A stretch of 64,000 nucleotides of DNA from Parabacteroides distasonis (GCA_021531385.1 JAFBIR010000013.1:28685-92684); one strand, 5' to 3'. Counted from the first letter of the stretch, positions 8,925 to 17,150 are shown. Program-made: numbers and translations. The notes: generated from the letters alone by a model not told the origin.

Positions 8925-9072
8925 AGAGAATGAGCCATTTGCGAGGAATATTGCAGTTTTTAGCAAGAAAACGGGGTGTTCCATTGATGTAAAAAACAGT
9001 GGTTTTTGTTGCGCAAAACCAACCTCCTTGTTCAATAAAATGGGGTGATCCTTCTTTTTTTTGAATCATCTA

Positions 9073-9102
9073 TTGTAGGGGTCAAAATAACGCGTACCTT
9101 TG
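9073..9102 (+). promoter_or_regulatory. Strong predicted promoter with no gene behind it
   Basis: TTG (9073-9075), a 19-bp spacer and TACCTTTG (9095-9102) match the Bacteroidetes consensus. Initiation would fall at about 9109, the first base of the right arm of the 25-bp inverted repeat. Nothing downstream looks coding, so a non-coding transcript is possible. Confidence 0.5.
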
Positions 9103-9198
9103 CGTCAGGAAAGTGAACCTTTTTGTTGAGCAGTCCTGCACAAAGAAACCATCCCAATAAGACACACAATATCAGCGATTTATAATCAAATGGAGCAC

Positions 9199-9498
9199 CG
9201 TGGAACACAATGTTCCACGCACTAATTTCTGTTAAATTCAGCGTTAAAATGGGCCTAAAAACCAGTGTTCCACGCAAAATGTTCCACGGAATGCGCAATC
9301 ATTTCGTTGAGCAGTCCTTCACTGCTCACCATATATCGTTAGTTATCAATTAATTACGCAGATTGTAAACGCACGTAAACCGATTGCACACTTCGCAACA
9401 TTTCATGGAGCAGTGCTTCCCAAATGTTCCACGGATGTTCCACAATGTATATCAGCGCATTAACGATTTTAGACTGCTCAACAAAAGTCCGTGGAACA
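9199..9498. repeat. Cluster of TGTTCCACG 9-mers
   Basis: TGTTCCACG or its complement CGTGGAACA occurs at 9199-9207, 9211-9219, 9266-9274, 9280-9288, 9425-9433 and 9490-9498, with TGTTCCACA at 9436-9444. The first two form an inverted pair separated by CAA. The 11-mer TTGAGCAGTCC is also repeated here (9126-9136, 9307-9317). Confidence 0.7.
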
Positions 9499-9608
9499 GT
9501 GACGAGAATCTAATTAGGAATGAGGAATTAGGAATGAGGAATTAATTAAATGAGGAGTGAGGAATTAGAGCTTAATTGGGAGTTAGGAGTTATATATATA
9601 ATATATGT

Positions 9609-9720
9609 TCGCGCGCATAAGGAGGAGGGTTATACATTACTAATCTTCAGCGTCGGTCATTACTAATGACAAAGGCCTGACATTAGCATTGACCGTAGAG
9701 ACGTGCCATTGGCGCGTCTC
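9609..9720. repeat. Long direct repeat, left copy
   Basis: The segment from TTCGCGCGC through GTTATACATTACTAATCTTC to GCGTCTC is repeated with few changes at 10566-10673. It is preceded by AT-rich, GAATTAGGAATGAG-like tandem words (9508-9600) that are also present before the right copy. Confidence 0.75.
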
Positions 9721-9775
9721 TCGTTTACCAACCCAGGTATTTTCGAGACGCCGCAATGCGACATCTCTACGAAGA

Positions 9776-10115
9776 TGACCCCAACGGGGTCTAACCTCTG
9801 ATAACCGCATATCGCCAGATGTGCGGAGTGGACGAACCTACCCTCCCAACCCACGACCCTAACAGGGTCGAACCATACAAAGCATCAACGAGTTCGACCC
9901 ATTCAGGGTCGGATGAGAAGAGGCGGCTTTCATGCGACCCGCCAGTCTCCGACAAGCGGTTAACAAGGTGCGACCCTTTCAGGGTCAAAATGCCCTTCAC
10001 AACCCCATTTTAGGCGCATAACTACGGAAATAAAATCGAAACCCAATCACGGGCTGAAAGCCCAATAAGACCGCAGCCCAGGGCAAGGCGAAGCCGACAC
10101 CCTGGGTCGAAAGTG
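9776..10115. repeat. Run of short GC-rich palindromes
   Basis: Palindromes of the form GACCC-n-GGGTC recur (CGACCCTAACAGGGTCG near 9856, CGACCCATTCAGGGTCG near 9896, GACCCTTTCAGGGTC near 9972), followed by GGGCTGAAAGCCC and CCCAGGGC...CCCTGGG near 10045-10110. Such palindromes are typical of dispersed non-coding repeats. No convincing gene overlaps them. Confidence 0.6.
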
Positions 10116-10225
10116 ATCCACAAAAAGGTATTCGCTCTGCAGGAGCAACAGCATGGACACATCCGAATAGGATCGAGAGGTAAAGCGCAAAGATAATCTT
10201 TTCTTTTTGAATCGTCATTCTCATT

Positions 10226-10512
10226 CTGCGAAATCTTCCCGCAAGCCGCGAGAGCCGTTTTCATGGGTGAAAATTGTTCTCGCGAGCCGCGAGAGCCTTT
10301 TTACAGTGTGATATTTCTTCTCGCGAGCCGCGAGAGCCTTTTTACAGCGTGAAATTAGCTCTCGCGAGCCGCGGCGACTTTTCTACAGGGTGAAATTGGC
10401 TCTCGCGAGTTGCGGCGACTTTTCTACAGGCTGAAATTGGCTCTCGCGAGTCGCGGCAGCTTTTCTACAGGGTGAAATTGGCTCTCGCGAGCTGCGGCAG
10501 CTTTTCTACAGA
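10226..10512. repeat. Tandem array of seven 41-bp units
   Basis: The core TCTCGCGAG recurs at 10278, 10319, 10360, 10401, 10442 and 10483, always 41 bp apart, with a degenerate first unit at 10237 (TCCCGCAAG). The rest of the unit (GTGAAATTGGC before, GCGGCGACTTTTCTACAGG after) is also conserved. There are no unique spacers, so it is a minisatellite and not CRISPR. Confidence 0.9.
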
Positions 10513-10565
10513 GAAAAAATTAGGAATTAGAAGTTAGAAGTTGGAATTATAGATGTACGTGCGTA

Positions 10566-10673
10566 CGCGCGCAAGGAGGCGAGTTATACATTACTAATCT
10601 TCAGCGTTGGTCATTACTAATGACAAAGGCAGACATTCGCATCGACCGTAGAGACGTGCCATTGGTGCGTCTC
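10566..10673. repeat. Long direct repeat, right copy
   Basis: Partner of 9609-9720 in the same orientation. The two copies bracket the palindromes and the 41-bp tandem array, about 850 bp of non-coding DNA. Confidence 0.75.
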
Positions 10674-10698
10674 CAGGCTAACTGGGAATCGAAATAGG

Positions 10699-13350
10699 CT
10701 ATACAAGCAGGGACTCAAAAGAGCGTTTAAAAGGCTCACCGTAGAGCTCTTCGTAGAGGGTGGCGAAGCGCTGATAGGTGTAACGCGCTGATTTCAGGTG
10801 GTTCTGTTGTGCCAAGGCTTGCACTTTACAAACCAGGGCCTCTTCGTTGCAGGGATCGTTGCGCAAGATTTGATCGGCCAAACGGATCAGCTGATCGCTC
10901 TCGGTCTGAAGCGAGTAGGCAGGAATGAAGCGTGTCAACAGATCGACGGCGGAATTACAGATGTAACTCTTCGCATCATCTAACCAGGCATACGACTCCT
11001 CGCCAAAGACCTCGCCTTGGCTGATGATCGCCATAAACTGCTCCAGGGTGGTGCGATCGTTGATCGATTGCTCCAAAAGTTTCAGGCAACGGAGGTAATC
11101 GCAGGAGACGCTGCCCGTGAATTGCAGCAGGTAACGATTGGAGGTGAACAGGATCTCCACCTGATCCAACCGCTCCAAAATCTTACGCAACTTCAAGATG
11201 GAGACACTACGCAAACTTTTGCTGTTCTTGCTGGAGGCCTCGCCGCCCCAGATCTGTTCGGTCAAGGCATTGCTGGAAATGCCTTTCATCCCTCGGGTGG
11301 AATGGACTAACAACAAGAGGAACAGCTGTTTGATCTTGGGAGTGAACAGCGGGGCAATCTCTTCGCCCTCCCGATCCAACACACTGAACTCACCAAATAG
11401 CCGGATCCGGTTGCAAGGACGCTCCTCAGCCGATGGAGGCTCGACAGCAGCCGGTTCTGGTTTAGCCGCAGGCAAAGAATCCGGCGTGTCAGGCACAGCC
11501 GGCTCCAGCTGTACAGTGCGATCCGCCTGAGGCACAGCACGGTGACGTCGTATGCGTCCAAACACGAAAGCGAGGCCCACCGCAATCCCGATCGCCCACA
11601 GATAACGGAGCGGAGAGGCACCGGAGGCTTTGGGAATGACAATGGATTGATTGCTCAACCCGGCTATCTCCTTGTCGCTCAACGTACGCGACCAGATCGC
11701 AAGGTTATCCATCACGCCCTCGAAATAGGATCCTTGCCCCGTCAGTCCGGTACCAACCAGCAGGCTGTCGCTTCCCAAATAGGGCGGGCGATCTTCGGAG
11801 AGCGCATCCAACCGTCCGTTCACGAAAATAGCCTGCTCACCATTCTGCTTGTTATAGCGCCAAGCGATGTAATACCATTTCCCCTCCTCGATCAAGGTAT
11901 TTCCCACTAAGTCGTTGTTAAAGAATCCCATATAGGGCTTTTGGTTGCGAATCATCAGGTGCAGCGACCGCTGATAGGCATTCTTGATGGAGCCTAACAC
12001 GCAATAGTCCTCCTTACCTTCCTTGTAATGGTCAATCTTGAGCCATACCGCCACGGTGAAATCGTGATCGCGCAGCTGCAACTTGTCGGCCGTAGGCAAA
12101 GCGATCGTTGATTGCTGTTCGAAAGAGGCGACCCGTCCGCGCATCGGATCAAAGATAAACTCCACCCCGTTATAAGTGACCTTTTCCTCCTGCGCGGGCA
12201 TGATTGGCCGGTCATCATCAAACGGAAAATGGAGCACCAACCCCTCCTGAATGGCCAACGGCCGTGCCTTGAACTCGCCCACAAAGGATTTGGCACTGTT
12301 CGCTTCTACCCTTTTGCGAATCGGCTCGATCTGATAACCGGGACTCGTCGGCTCCAAGAGTAGTTCCGAACCGGCTTCCACCGGGAAGAAAAAACGCCCT
12401 GAAGTGTGGTTAGAAAGTCCTTTCCAGTTGACGTAGTTCAGCAAATCCCCATTAGCCGTGACCATGCCATACACCAACTGGAAGGAACGAAGCGTCATCA
12501 ACGTCAGTTCCATCCAAGAGGCATACCGGTTGATCAACAGAAAATTAGGCACCATGCCATCCCGAACCCACTCCCGTTTGAACGATTCAATAAGGAAAGG
12601 CGTGCGACGCGCCAACGAGGTGAGATCGTCGTCAGAGGCCATGAATTGCTCAATGTTTTTCAGATTGGAAGACAAGGCAAAAGACATCTTCAACCGTTCC
12701 TCGAAAGCGATGGGTCGCTCACTGAAATTGCTCCATTCCGGATCGGTGTGCAACACATATTCATTCATGGCGTGCAGCCAAGCGGGCGATTGCAAATGGG
12801 GACATACCTCGAAAAGCACCAACCGCCGATTGCTTTGGATCATCTCCGCCAACGAGGGCCATCCATGCCTGCTCTCGCAGGTGAACAACATCTCCTGCAA
12901 CTGAGCCGCCTCCAAATCCGGCCGCAAATCCAGATCGACCACATAATCCAAGAAGAGGGTCATCACCTTCTGCGGATTTTGCGCCAAGTTCTTTTGTATA
13001 AGGGATAACGCATCAGCAAATGGGGCAAATGTGCCATCGGGTTGGCGCACCATCGTCTTGCCTGTGAGGCTGTCTTGCCGGAGATAGAAATAGAATCCTT
13101 CGATAGGATTGGCCAACAGCGCCTCTAACGATAGGCTCTCTTTCGCCGTGACATGCTGCCGGGAATAGTTAGCGATGAGATAGGGCAGCTCAAAATAGCG
13201 CATCCCCGACTCAATCGCCTCCTGCCGCTGTGTCTGCAAACGTTGCGCATACGCCTCAGCCGGAAATAGCAGAAGCACACAAATACCTGCGACCAAACAA
13301 CGTAACCAAGCCATTCTCATCAACTTTTTCCCTACCTGAAACTCATTCAT
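10699..13350 (-). CDS. Transmembrane regulator: PI-PLC-like, LamG-like, TM, winged helix with BTAD
   Basis: 883 residues. A signal peptide (to about residue 36) is followed by a segment resembling PI-specific phospholipase C: QRQEAIESGMRYFELPYL (41-58), NPQKVMTLFLDY (125-136), WPSLAEMIQSNRRLVLFE (164-181) and PNFLLINRYASW (268-279). The usual first catalytic histidine segment is absent, so catalysis is doubtful. Residues about 370-560 look like a LamG/concanavalin jellyroll (FTVAVWLKID, WYYIAWRYN, GVMDNLAIWSRTLSDKEI). A single membrane helix lies at about 580-600, then a proline/alanine linker. The cytoplasmic end has an OmpR/SARP-type winged helix (about 648-745, RIRLFGEFSV) and a BTAD-like helical domain (about 752-880). 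This is a plausible one-piece sensor and transcription factor. Its start overlaps the porQ stop by 8 bp, so it is probably translationally coupled to porQ. Confidence 0.8.
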   Translation of the reverse strand: MNEFQVGKKLMRMAWLRCLVAGICVLLLFPAEAYAQRLQTQRQEAIESGMRYFELPYLIANYSRQHVTAKESLSLEALLANPIEGFYFYLRQDSLTGKTMVRQPDGTFAPFADALSLIQKNLAQNPQKVMTLFLDYVVDLDLRPDLEAAQLQEMLFTCESRHGWPSLAEMIQSNRRLVLFEVCPHLQSPAWLHAMNEYVLHTDPEWSNFSERPIAFEERLKMSFALSSNLKNIEQFMASDDDLTSLARRTPFLIESFKREWVRDGMVPNFLLINRYASWMELTLMTLRSFQLVYGMVTANGDLLNYVNWKGLSNHTSGRFFFPVEAGSELLLEPTSPGYQIEPIRKRVEANSAKSFVGEFKARPLAIQEGLVLHFPFDDDRPIMPAQEEKVTYNGVEFIFDPMRGRVASFEQQSTIALPTADKLQLRDHDFTVAVWLKIDHYKEGKEDYCVLGSIKNAYQRSLHLMIRNQKPYMGFFNNDLVGNTLIEEGKWYYIAWRYNKQNGEQAIFVNGRLDALSEDRPPYLGSDSLLVGTGLTGQGSYFEGVMDNLAIWSRTLSDKEIAGLSNQSIVIPKASGASPLRYLWAIGIAVGLAFVFGRIRRHRAVPQADRTVQLEPAVPDTPDSLPAAKPEPAAVEPPSAEERPCNRIRLFGEFSVLDREGEEIAPLFTPKIKQLFLLLLVHSTRGMKGISSNALTEQIWGGEASSKNSKSLRSVSILKLRKILERLDQVEILFTSNRYLLQFTGSVSCDYLRCLKLLEQSINDRTTLEQFMAIISQGEVFGEESYAWLDDAKSYICNSAVDLLTRFIPAYSLQTESDQLIRLADQILRNDPCNEEALVCKVQALAQQNHLKSARYTYQRFATLYEELYGEPFKRSFESLLV

Positions 13351-14380
13351 TATCTTCCCTTGTCGTGACCGTAGCGGCCGATTTGAAATCAGCCAAGGTC
13401 ATGGAGACACTAATCATCAACGACATAGCCGAAGGATGATATTTCGCCACAGAGGCGCCGACATCGAACATCTTAATCTTGACACCCGCACCTGCCGAGA
13501 AACCAGAGAGACCACCTCCGCCGCCTTGCAATTTCATATCCATCTTGGTCTTTGGATTGAAGCCGACACCCAACCAGAAATTATCCGAAGGAACGAAATC
13601 CACACCTATAATAAGGTGTTTCGCCAAGGATTTGAAAAAGCTGTCGCCCTCATAGTCCACGACCGTGTTATCCACCGTATCAAATTTCCACCGGTTCAAA
13701 TACTGCGCCGTCAAAGAGAACCGGATCGGCGCGTGGGCCATCTTTTGCGTAACGCCCGCCTGGATGTCCCACGGCATCTTTTGTCGGTCATCCTCGTAGG
13801 GTTTGATTTGCAATCCGATGTTCTTCAAGGCGAAACCGAACGAGAAGCCCTTCTCGGAGTTGTAATAACTCAATCCGGCATCCACGGCTAAACCGATCGA
13901 AGTGAAATCCGCCAAACCCGAATAGAGGAATTTCAGCGAGAGACCGCCTCGCCATCGCTCACTCAAGTCATGCGCATAAAAGCCCGTGACACTGATGTCT
14001 TTGGCCGAGATCGTCGCTCCCGTCGCACTATTGTCAGGCAAAAACTCCTGGATGTTGCCATAGCCCATGAATGAGGCACCCACGCCCCAAGCCGCCCGCT
14101 CGCCAATCGCCTTCGTGAAAAGCGCACTTCCCACATTGACATCGGCGATGTAGTTCATATAATTAAAGTTGATCATGCCATCCATCTCAGCGCCCAAGAG
14201 GCCCGGATTGTGGAAGACCAACGAAGGATCACGCTCGATCAAGGCGACGGTATGCCCTCCCAACGCATTCGCTCGTGTGGCATTCGGAAGTCGCAAAAAG
14301 GAGAAAACCTCGTTGCCCGTTTGAGCGGAGACTGTCCATGCCGCCCAGCCTAAGAGTAGTATAATCAGCTTTTCTCTCAT
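13343..14380 (-). CDS. porQ: Type IX secretion system protein PorQ
   Basis: 345 residues with a signal peptide ending near WTVSAQ. The mature N-terminus, EVFSFLRLPNATRANALGGHTVAL, is the hallmark of the PorV/PorQ outer-membrane beta-barrel family; overall length and ending (SLMISVSMTLADF) fit PorQ. PorQ works with PorZ/PorU at the outer membrane to process and attach type IX cargo. The giant proteins at 5534 and 60904 carry sorting-domain-like C-termini, which fits. The gene overlaps the next gene, a membrane-spanning regulator, by 8 bp. A TATTTTTG -7-like box (minus strand, 14402-14409) lies 22 bp before the start. Confidence 0.85.
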   Translation of the reverse strand: MREKLIILLLGWAAWTVSAQTGNEVFSFLRLPNATRANALGGHTVALIERDPSLVFHNPGLLGAEMDGMINFNYMNYIADVNVGSALFTKAIGERAAWGVGASFMGYGNIQEFLPDNSATGATISAKDISVTGFYAHDLSERWRGGLSLKFLYSGLADFTSIGLAVDAGLSYYNSEKGFSFGFALKNIGLQIKPYEDDRQKMPWDIQAGVTQKMAHAPIRFSLTAQYLNRWKFDTVDNTVVDYEGDSFFKSLAKHLIIGVDFVPSDNFWLGVGFNPKTKMDMKLQGGGGGLSGFSAGAGVKIKMFDVGASVAKYHPSAMSLMISVSMTLADFKSAATVTTREDNE

Positions 14381-14468
14381 CGTTTCCTGCTAAAATTGGC
14401 CCAAAAATAGGGATTATCCTTCAACTGAAACGGAATTTTTGCGAAAAAGGTATATTATTCTTGGCAAT

Positions 14469-14501
14469 TTTGTGGTGGAACTAAAATAATTTGTATTTTT
14501 G
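14469..14501 (+). promoter_or_regulatory. Predicted tonB promoter
   Basis: TTTG (14469-14472), a 21-bp spacer and TATTTTTG (14494-14501) match the Bacteroidetes consensus. Just downstream, two adjacent 17-bp palindromes (AAGTG-n5-CACTT at 14505-14519, AAAGTG-n5-CACTTT at 14523-14539) straddle the expected start and may be an operator or leader hairpins. Confidence 0.6.
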
Positions 14502-14562
14502 CCGAAGTGAAGAACACTTTCCAAAGTGAGAAACACTTTCAAATTTAATAATACATAATAGT

Positions 14563-15255
14563 ATGGAAATTAAGAAATCACCGAAAGCGGACCTTGAGAG
14601 AGGTAAGACACTGAGCGTCCTGATGGGATTCGTCGTGGGCTTGGCAGTCTTGTTCGTGGGCTTCGAATGGAGTACCCGCGATGTCATGGTCGTGCAGGAG
14701 AGCGATGGTGTAGCTGATATCATCGCCGAGGAAGAAGTGGAAATTACGAGACCGGAGAATACGCCTCCTCCCCCTCCTCCCCCTCCAGCACCCGTCGTAA
14801 CAGAAGTTTTGAACGTTGTCGAGGATGACGTTGAGTTGGAGCAACAGGATATCTTGTCATCAGAGGATAACCAGCAGGAGGCCCAGACGGCTGTCTATAC
14901 TCCGCCTGCAGTAGAGGAGGAGGAAGAGGAGTCTGCACAGCAGATCTTCACCGTCGTTGAGGAGATGCCGGATTTCCCCGGTGGCCAAGGCGAGCTCTTG
15001 AAGTTTATCGCGAAATCAATCAAGTATCCGGTGATCGCACAGGAGAACGGTATCCAGGGTCGTGTAATCTGCGCCTTCGTGGTTAACCGCGACGGTTCAG
15101 TGGTAGATGCTGAGGTATTGCGTGGTGTGGATCCCTCTTTGGATAAGGAGGCCCTCCGCGTGATCGGTACCATGCCTAAATGGAAACCGGGTAAGCAGAG
15201 AGGTAAACCCGTACGTGTAAAATATACGGTGCCTATCACATTTAGATTGCAATAG
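14563..15255 (+). CDS. tonB: Energy transducer TonB
   Basis: 230 residues. A single inner-membrane helix (about 19-36, SVLMGFVVGLAVLFVGFEW) is followed by a periplasmic linker with a run of nine prolines (TPPPPPPPPPAP-like, about 67-76) and a long acidic stretch, and then the TonB C-terminal domain (FPGGQGELLKFIAKSIKYP ... GRVICAFVVNRDGSVVDAEVLRGVD ... VPITFRLQ). It couples the proton gradient to TonB-dependent receptors such as the SusC at 52868. The ExbB/ExbD partners are encoded at 17432-19757. A terminator follows at 15280. Confidence 0.93.
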   Translation: MEIKKSPKADLERGKTLSVLMGFVVGLAVLFVGFEWSTRDVMVVQESDGVADIIAEEEVEITRPENTPPPPPPPPAPVVTEVLNVVEDDVELEQQDILSSEDNQQEAQTAVYTPPAVEEEEEESAQQIFTVVEEMPDFPGGQGELLKFIAKSIKYPVIAQENGIQGRVICAFVVNRDGSVVDAEVLRGVDPSLDKEALRVIGTMPKWKPGKQRGKPVRVKYTVPITFRLQ

Positions 15256-15279
15256 TATTATCAATACACTTCCAAAAGA

Positions 15280-15308
15280 AAGGCTGCTTTTCATCGCAGC
15301 CTTTTTTT
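15280..15308 (+). terminator. Intrinsic terminator of tonB
   Basis: The stem AAGGCTGC/GCAGCCTT closes over a TTTCATC loop and runs into seven T. Confidence 0.8.
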
Positions 15309-15336
15309 GTGGATAGTCCCAAAATCTTTTTTTCAC

Positions 15337-16311
15337 ATGCAAACTTTTGAACAGCTACTTCAATGTATCGAGCAGGAGATCCGGCAGCTGCATTTCGATT
15401 GTCCTCCTGCGAGTCTTTTCGATCCAATCACTTACACATTGGCGTTAGGAGGGAAACGGATTCGTCCGGCCTTGGCATTGATGGCGTGCGACCTATATAA
15501 TAAGGATATTACCCGAGCCATCCGTCCGGCAATCGGCTTGGAAGTGTTCCATAATTTCACCCTGCTGCACGACGACTTGATGGATGCGGCCGATATGCGT
15601 CGTAACCAGCCTACGGTGCATAAAAAATGGAATGCCAACACAGCGATTCTCTCCGGAGACGCGATGTTGATCGCAGCGTATCAATTGATTGGAGAGACCG
15701 CACCCGAGTTGCTGAAACCCGTCTTAGACCTGTTTAACCAGACCGCTATGGAGATTTGTGGCGGACAGCAATACGACATGGAGTTTGAGTCACACTTAGA
15801 TGTCACGGAAGAGGAGTATATGGAGATGATCCGCCTGAAGACCGCCGTGCTCTTGGCTTGTGCCTTGAAGATGGGCGCACTGTTGGGAGGCGCACCCGCT
15901 GCCGACGCGGAAAAACTGTATGCGTTCGGTATTCACATTGGCTTGGCTTTCCAGTTGCAGGATGATTTGTTGGATGTGTATGGCGACCCTCGTACCTTTG
16001 GCAAACACATCGGAGGCGACATCCTCTGCAACAAGAAGACCTTCCTGCTGATTAACGCCTTGCGTCTGGCCGACGCCGCACAGCGCACGGAATTGAAGGA
16101 TTGGATCGCACGCAAGGATTTCGATCCGCAAGAAAAGATCGAGGCCGTTACACATATATATAATGTATTAGGCTTGAAAGCACTGACGGAAGCCCGCATC
16201 GAGGCTTTGTATGAAGAGGCAAACGCGAACTTACGTGCGCTTTCCGTGGGCGTGGAGCAAACCGCAATCCTGAAAGCGGTGTGCGATAAGCTGATGCATA
16301 GACAGGTTTAA
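15337..16311 (+). CDS. Trans-isoprenyl diphosphate synthase (polyprenyl synthetase)
   Basis: 324 residues from the ATG at 15337; the upstream extension to a GTG at 15307 runs into the tonB terminator and is rejected. The enzyme condenses isopentenyl diphosphate onto an allylic primer. Both aspartate-rich motifs are present: the first, HDDLMDAADMRRNQPTVHKKW (about 80-100), and the second, FQLQDDLLDVYGD (about 200-212), along with the GGKRIRP substrate motif (about 36-42). In this phylum such enzymes usually make the menaquinone side chain (octaprenyl type), but chain length cannot be read with confidence. tatD follows 6 bp later, suggesting cotranscription. Confidence 0.9.
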   Translation: MQTFEQLLQCIEQEIRQLHFDCPPASLFDPITYTLALGGKRIRPALALMACDLYNKDITRAIRPAIGLEVFHNFTLLHDDLMDAADMRRNQPTVHKKWNANTAILSGDAMLIAAYQLIGETAPELLKPVLDLFNQTAMEICGGQQYDMEFESHLDVTEEEYMEMIRLKTAVLLACALKMGALLGGAPAADAEKLYAFGIHIGLAFQLQDDLLDVYGDPRTFGKHIGGDILCNKKTFLLINALRLADAAQRTELKDWIARKDFDPQEKIEAVTHIYNVLGLKALTEARIEALYEEANANLRALSVGVEQTAILKAVCDKLMHRQV

Positions 16312-16317
16312 TCAGTT

Positions 16318-17109
16318 ATGGCAAAGCTAATCGACACACATTGCCACCTCTACTTGGAGGATTTCGATCCGGAGCAGGAGACGCTTTGGGCAGCCGCTGA
16401 GGCATCGGGCATTGACATGTTGTTAATGCCCAACGTAGATCTGACCACCATTGATCGGATGCATGCTTTTTGCGACCGTCATCCCGGGCATTGCTTTCCG
16501 ATGATGGGGCTTCATCCGACCAGCGTGGGCGCAGATTACGCCACCCAGCTCAGCCAGACTGAGTCTTTCTTAGGCAAGCGCAACTATTGCGCCATTGGCG
16601 AGATTGGGATTGACCTCTATTGGGACAAAAGCTATTTGAAAGAGCAGAAAATTGTTTTCGAAGAGCAGCTGCGGTGGAGCATCGCCTGGGATTTGCCCGT
16701 AGCGATCCATACCCGCGAGGCCTATCCGGAGGTATTGGATAGCCTTTATAAAGTCGGCGCTGACTCCTTGAAGGGTGTGTTCCATAGTTTTACCGGCACA
16801 CCAGAGGAGCTGGCTGAGGTCAATCGGTTACCTAACTTCAAGATAGGCATCAATGGGGTCGTCACCTTCAAGAACGCCAAGTTGGCGGAGACCTTGCGGC
16901 AAGGCGCCTCGATGGAGAAGATCCTGTTTGAGACCGACGCTCCCTATTTGGCCCCGGTTCCCTACCGCGGACGAAGGAACGAGCCGCTCTACCTTTGGAA
17001 GACGGTAGAGAAGGTAGCCGCCACCTTTGAGATCCCGTTGGAAGAGGCCGTAGAAACCGCAAGAAAGAACGCCGAAGAATTGTTTAAAAGCATAAATACG
17101 GGGCATTAG
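16318..17109 (+). CDS. TatD family metal-dependent hydrolase
   Basis: 263 residues, a typical TatD TIM barrel. The first metal site DTHCHLY is at residues 6-12, the glutamate motif GEIGIDLYWD at about 94-103, further histidines in VAIHTREAY and GVFHSFTG, and the final aspartate in FETDAPYLAP. Family members are magnesium-dependent 3'-5' exonucleases or other phosphoesterases; the substrate is unknown here. It follows the polyprenyl synthase after 6 bp. Cytoplasmic. Confidence 0.9.
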   Translation: MAKLIDTHCHLYLEDFDPEQETLWAAAEASGIDMLLMPNVDLTTIDRMHAFCDRHPGHCFPMMGLHPTSVGADYATQLSQTESFLGKRNYCAIGEIGIDLYWDKSYLKEQKIVFEEQLRWSIAWDLPVAIHTREAYPEVLDSLYKVGADSLKGVFHSFTGTPEELAEVNRLPNFKIGINGVVTFKNAKLAETLRQGASMEKILFETDAPYLAPVPYRGRRNEPLYLWKTVEKVAATFEIPLEEAVETARKNAEELFKSINTGH

Positions 17110-17150
17110 TCACTTTTTTTTGACCGATTTCAAAATTTATTGGTTCGATA

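Larger units (their letters stand above)
8735..9133. repeat. Perfect 25-bp inverted repeat spanning 399 bp
   Basis: The arm at 8735-8759 (CTGCTCAACA...CACTTTC) is the exact reverse complement of 9109-9133. A 13-bp part, CTGCTCAACAAAA, recurs at 9474-9486. No coding sequence or transposase is seen between the arms, so it looks like a MITE-like or decayed mobile element. Confidence 0.7.

Noticed and set aside
9199..9219. A true parS site
   Set aside because: The two half sites point outward with CAA between them; the joined palindrome TGTTCCACGTGGAACA is not present.
8773..9298. Small open frames in the repeat block
   Set aside because: They run through inverted repeats, have no ribosome-binding context, and encode no recognisable protein.
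9791..10264. Short open frames across the GACCC palindromes
   Set aside because: The translations follow the repeats and lack family resemblance.
10226..10512. Possible CRISPR array
   Set aside because: The 41-bp units are conserved throughout, with no unique spacers, and no cas genes are near.
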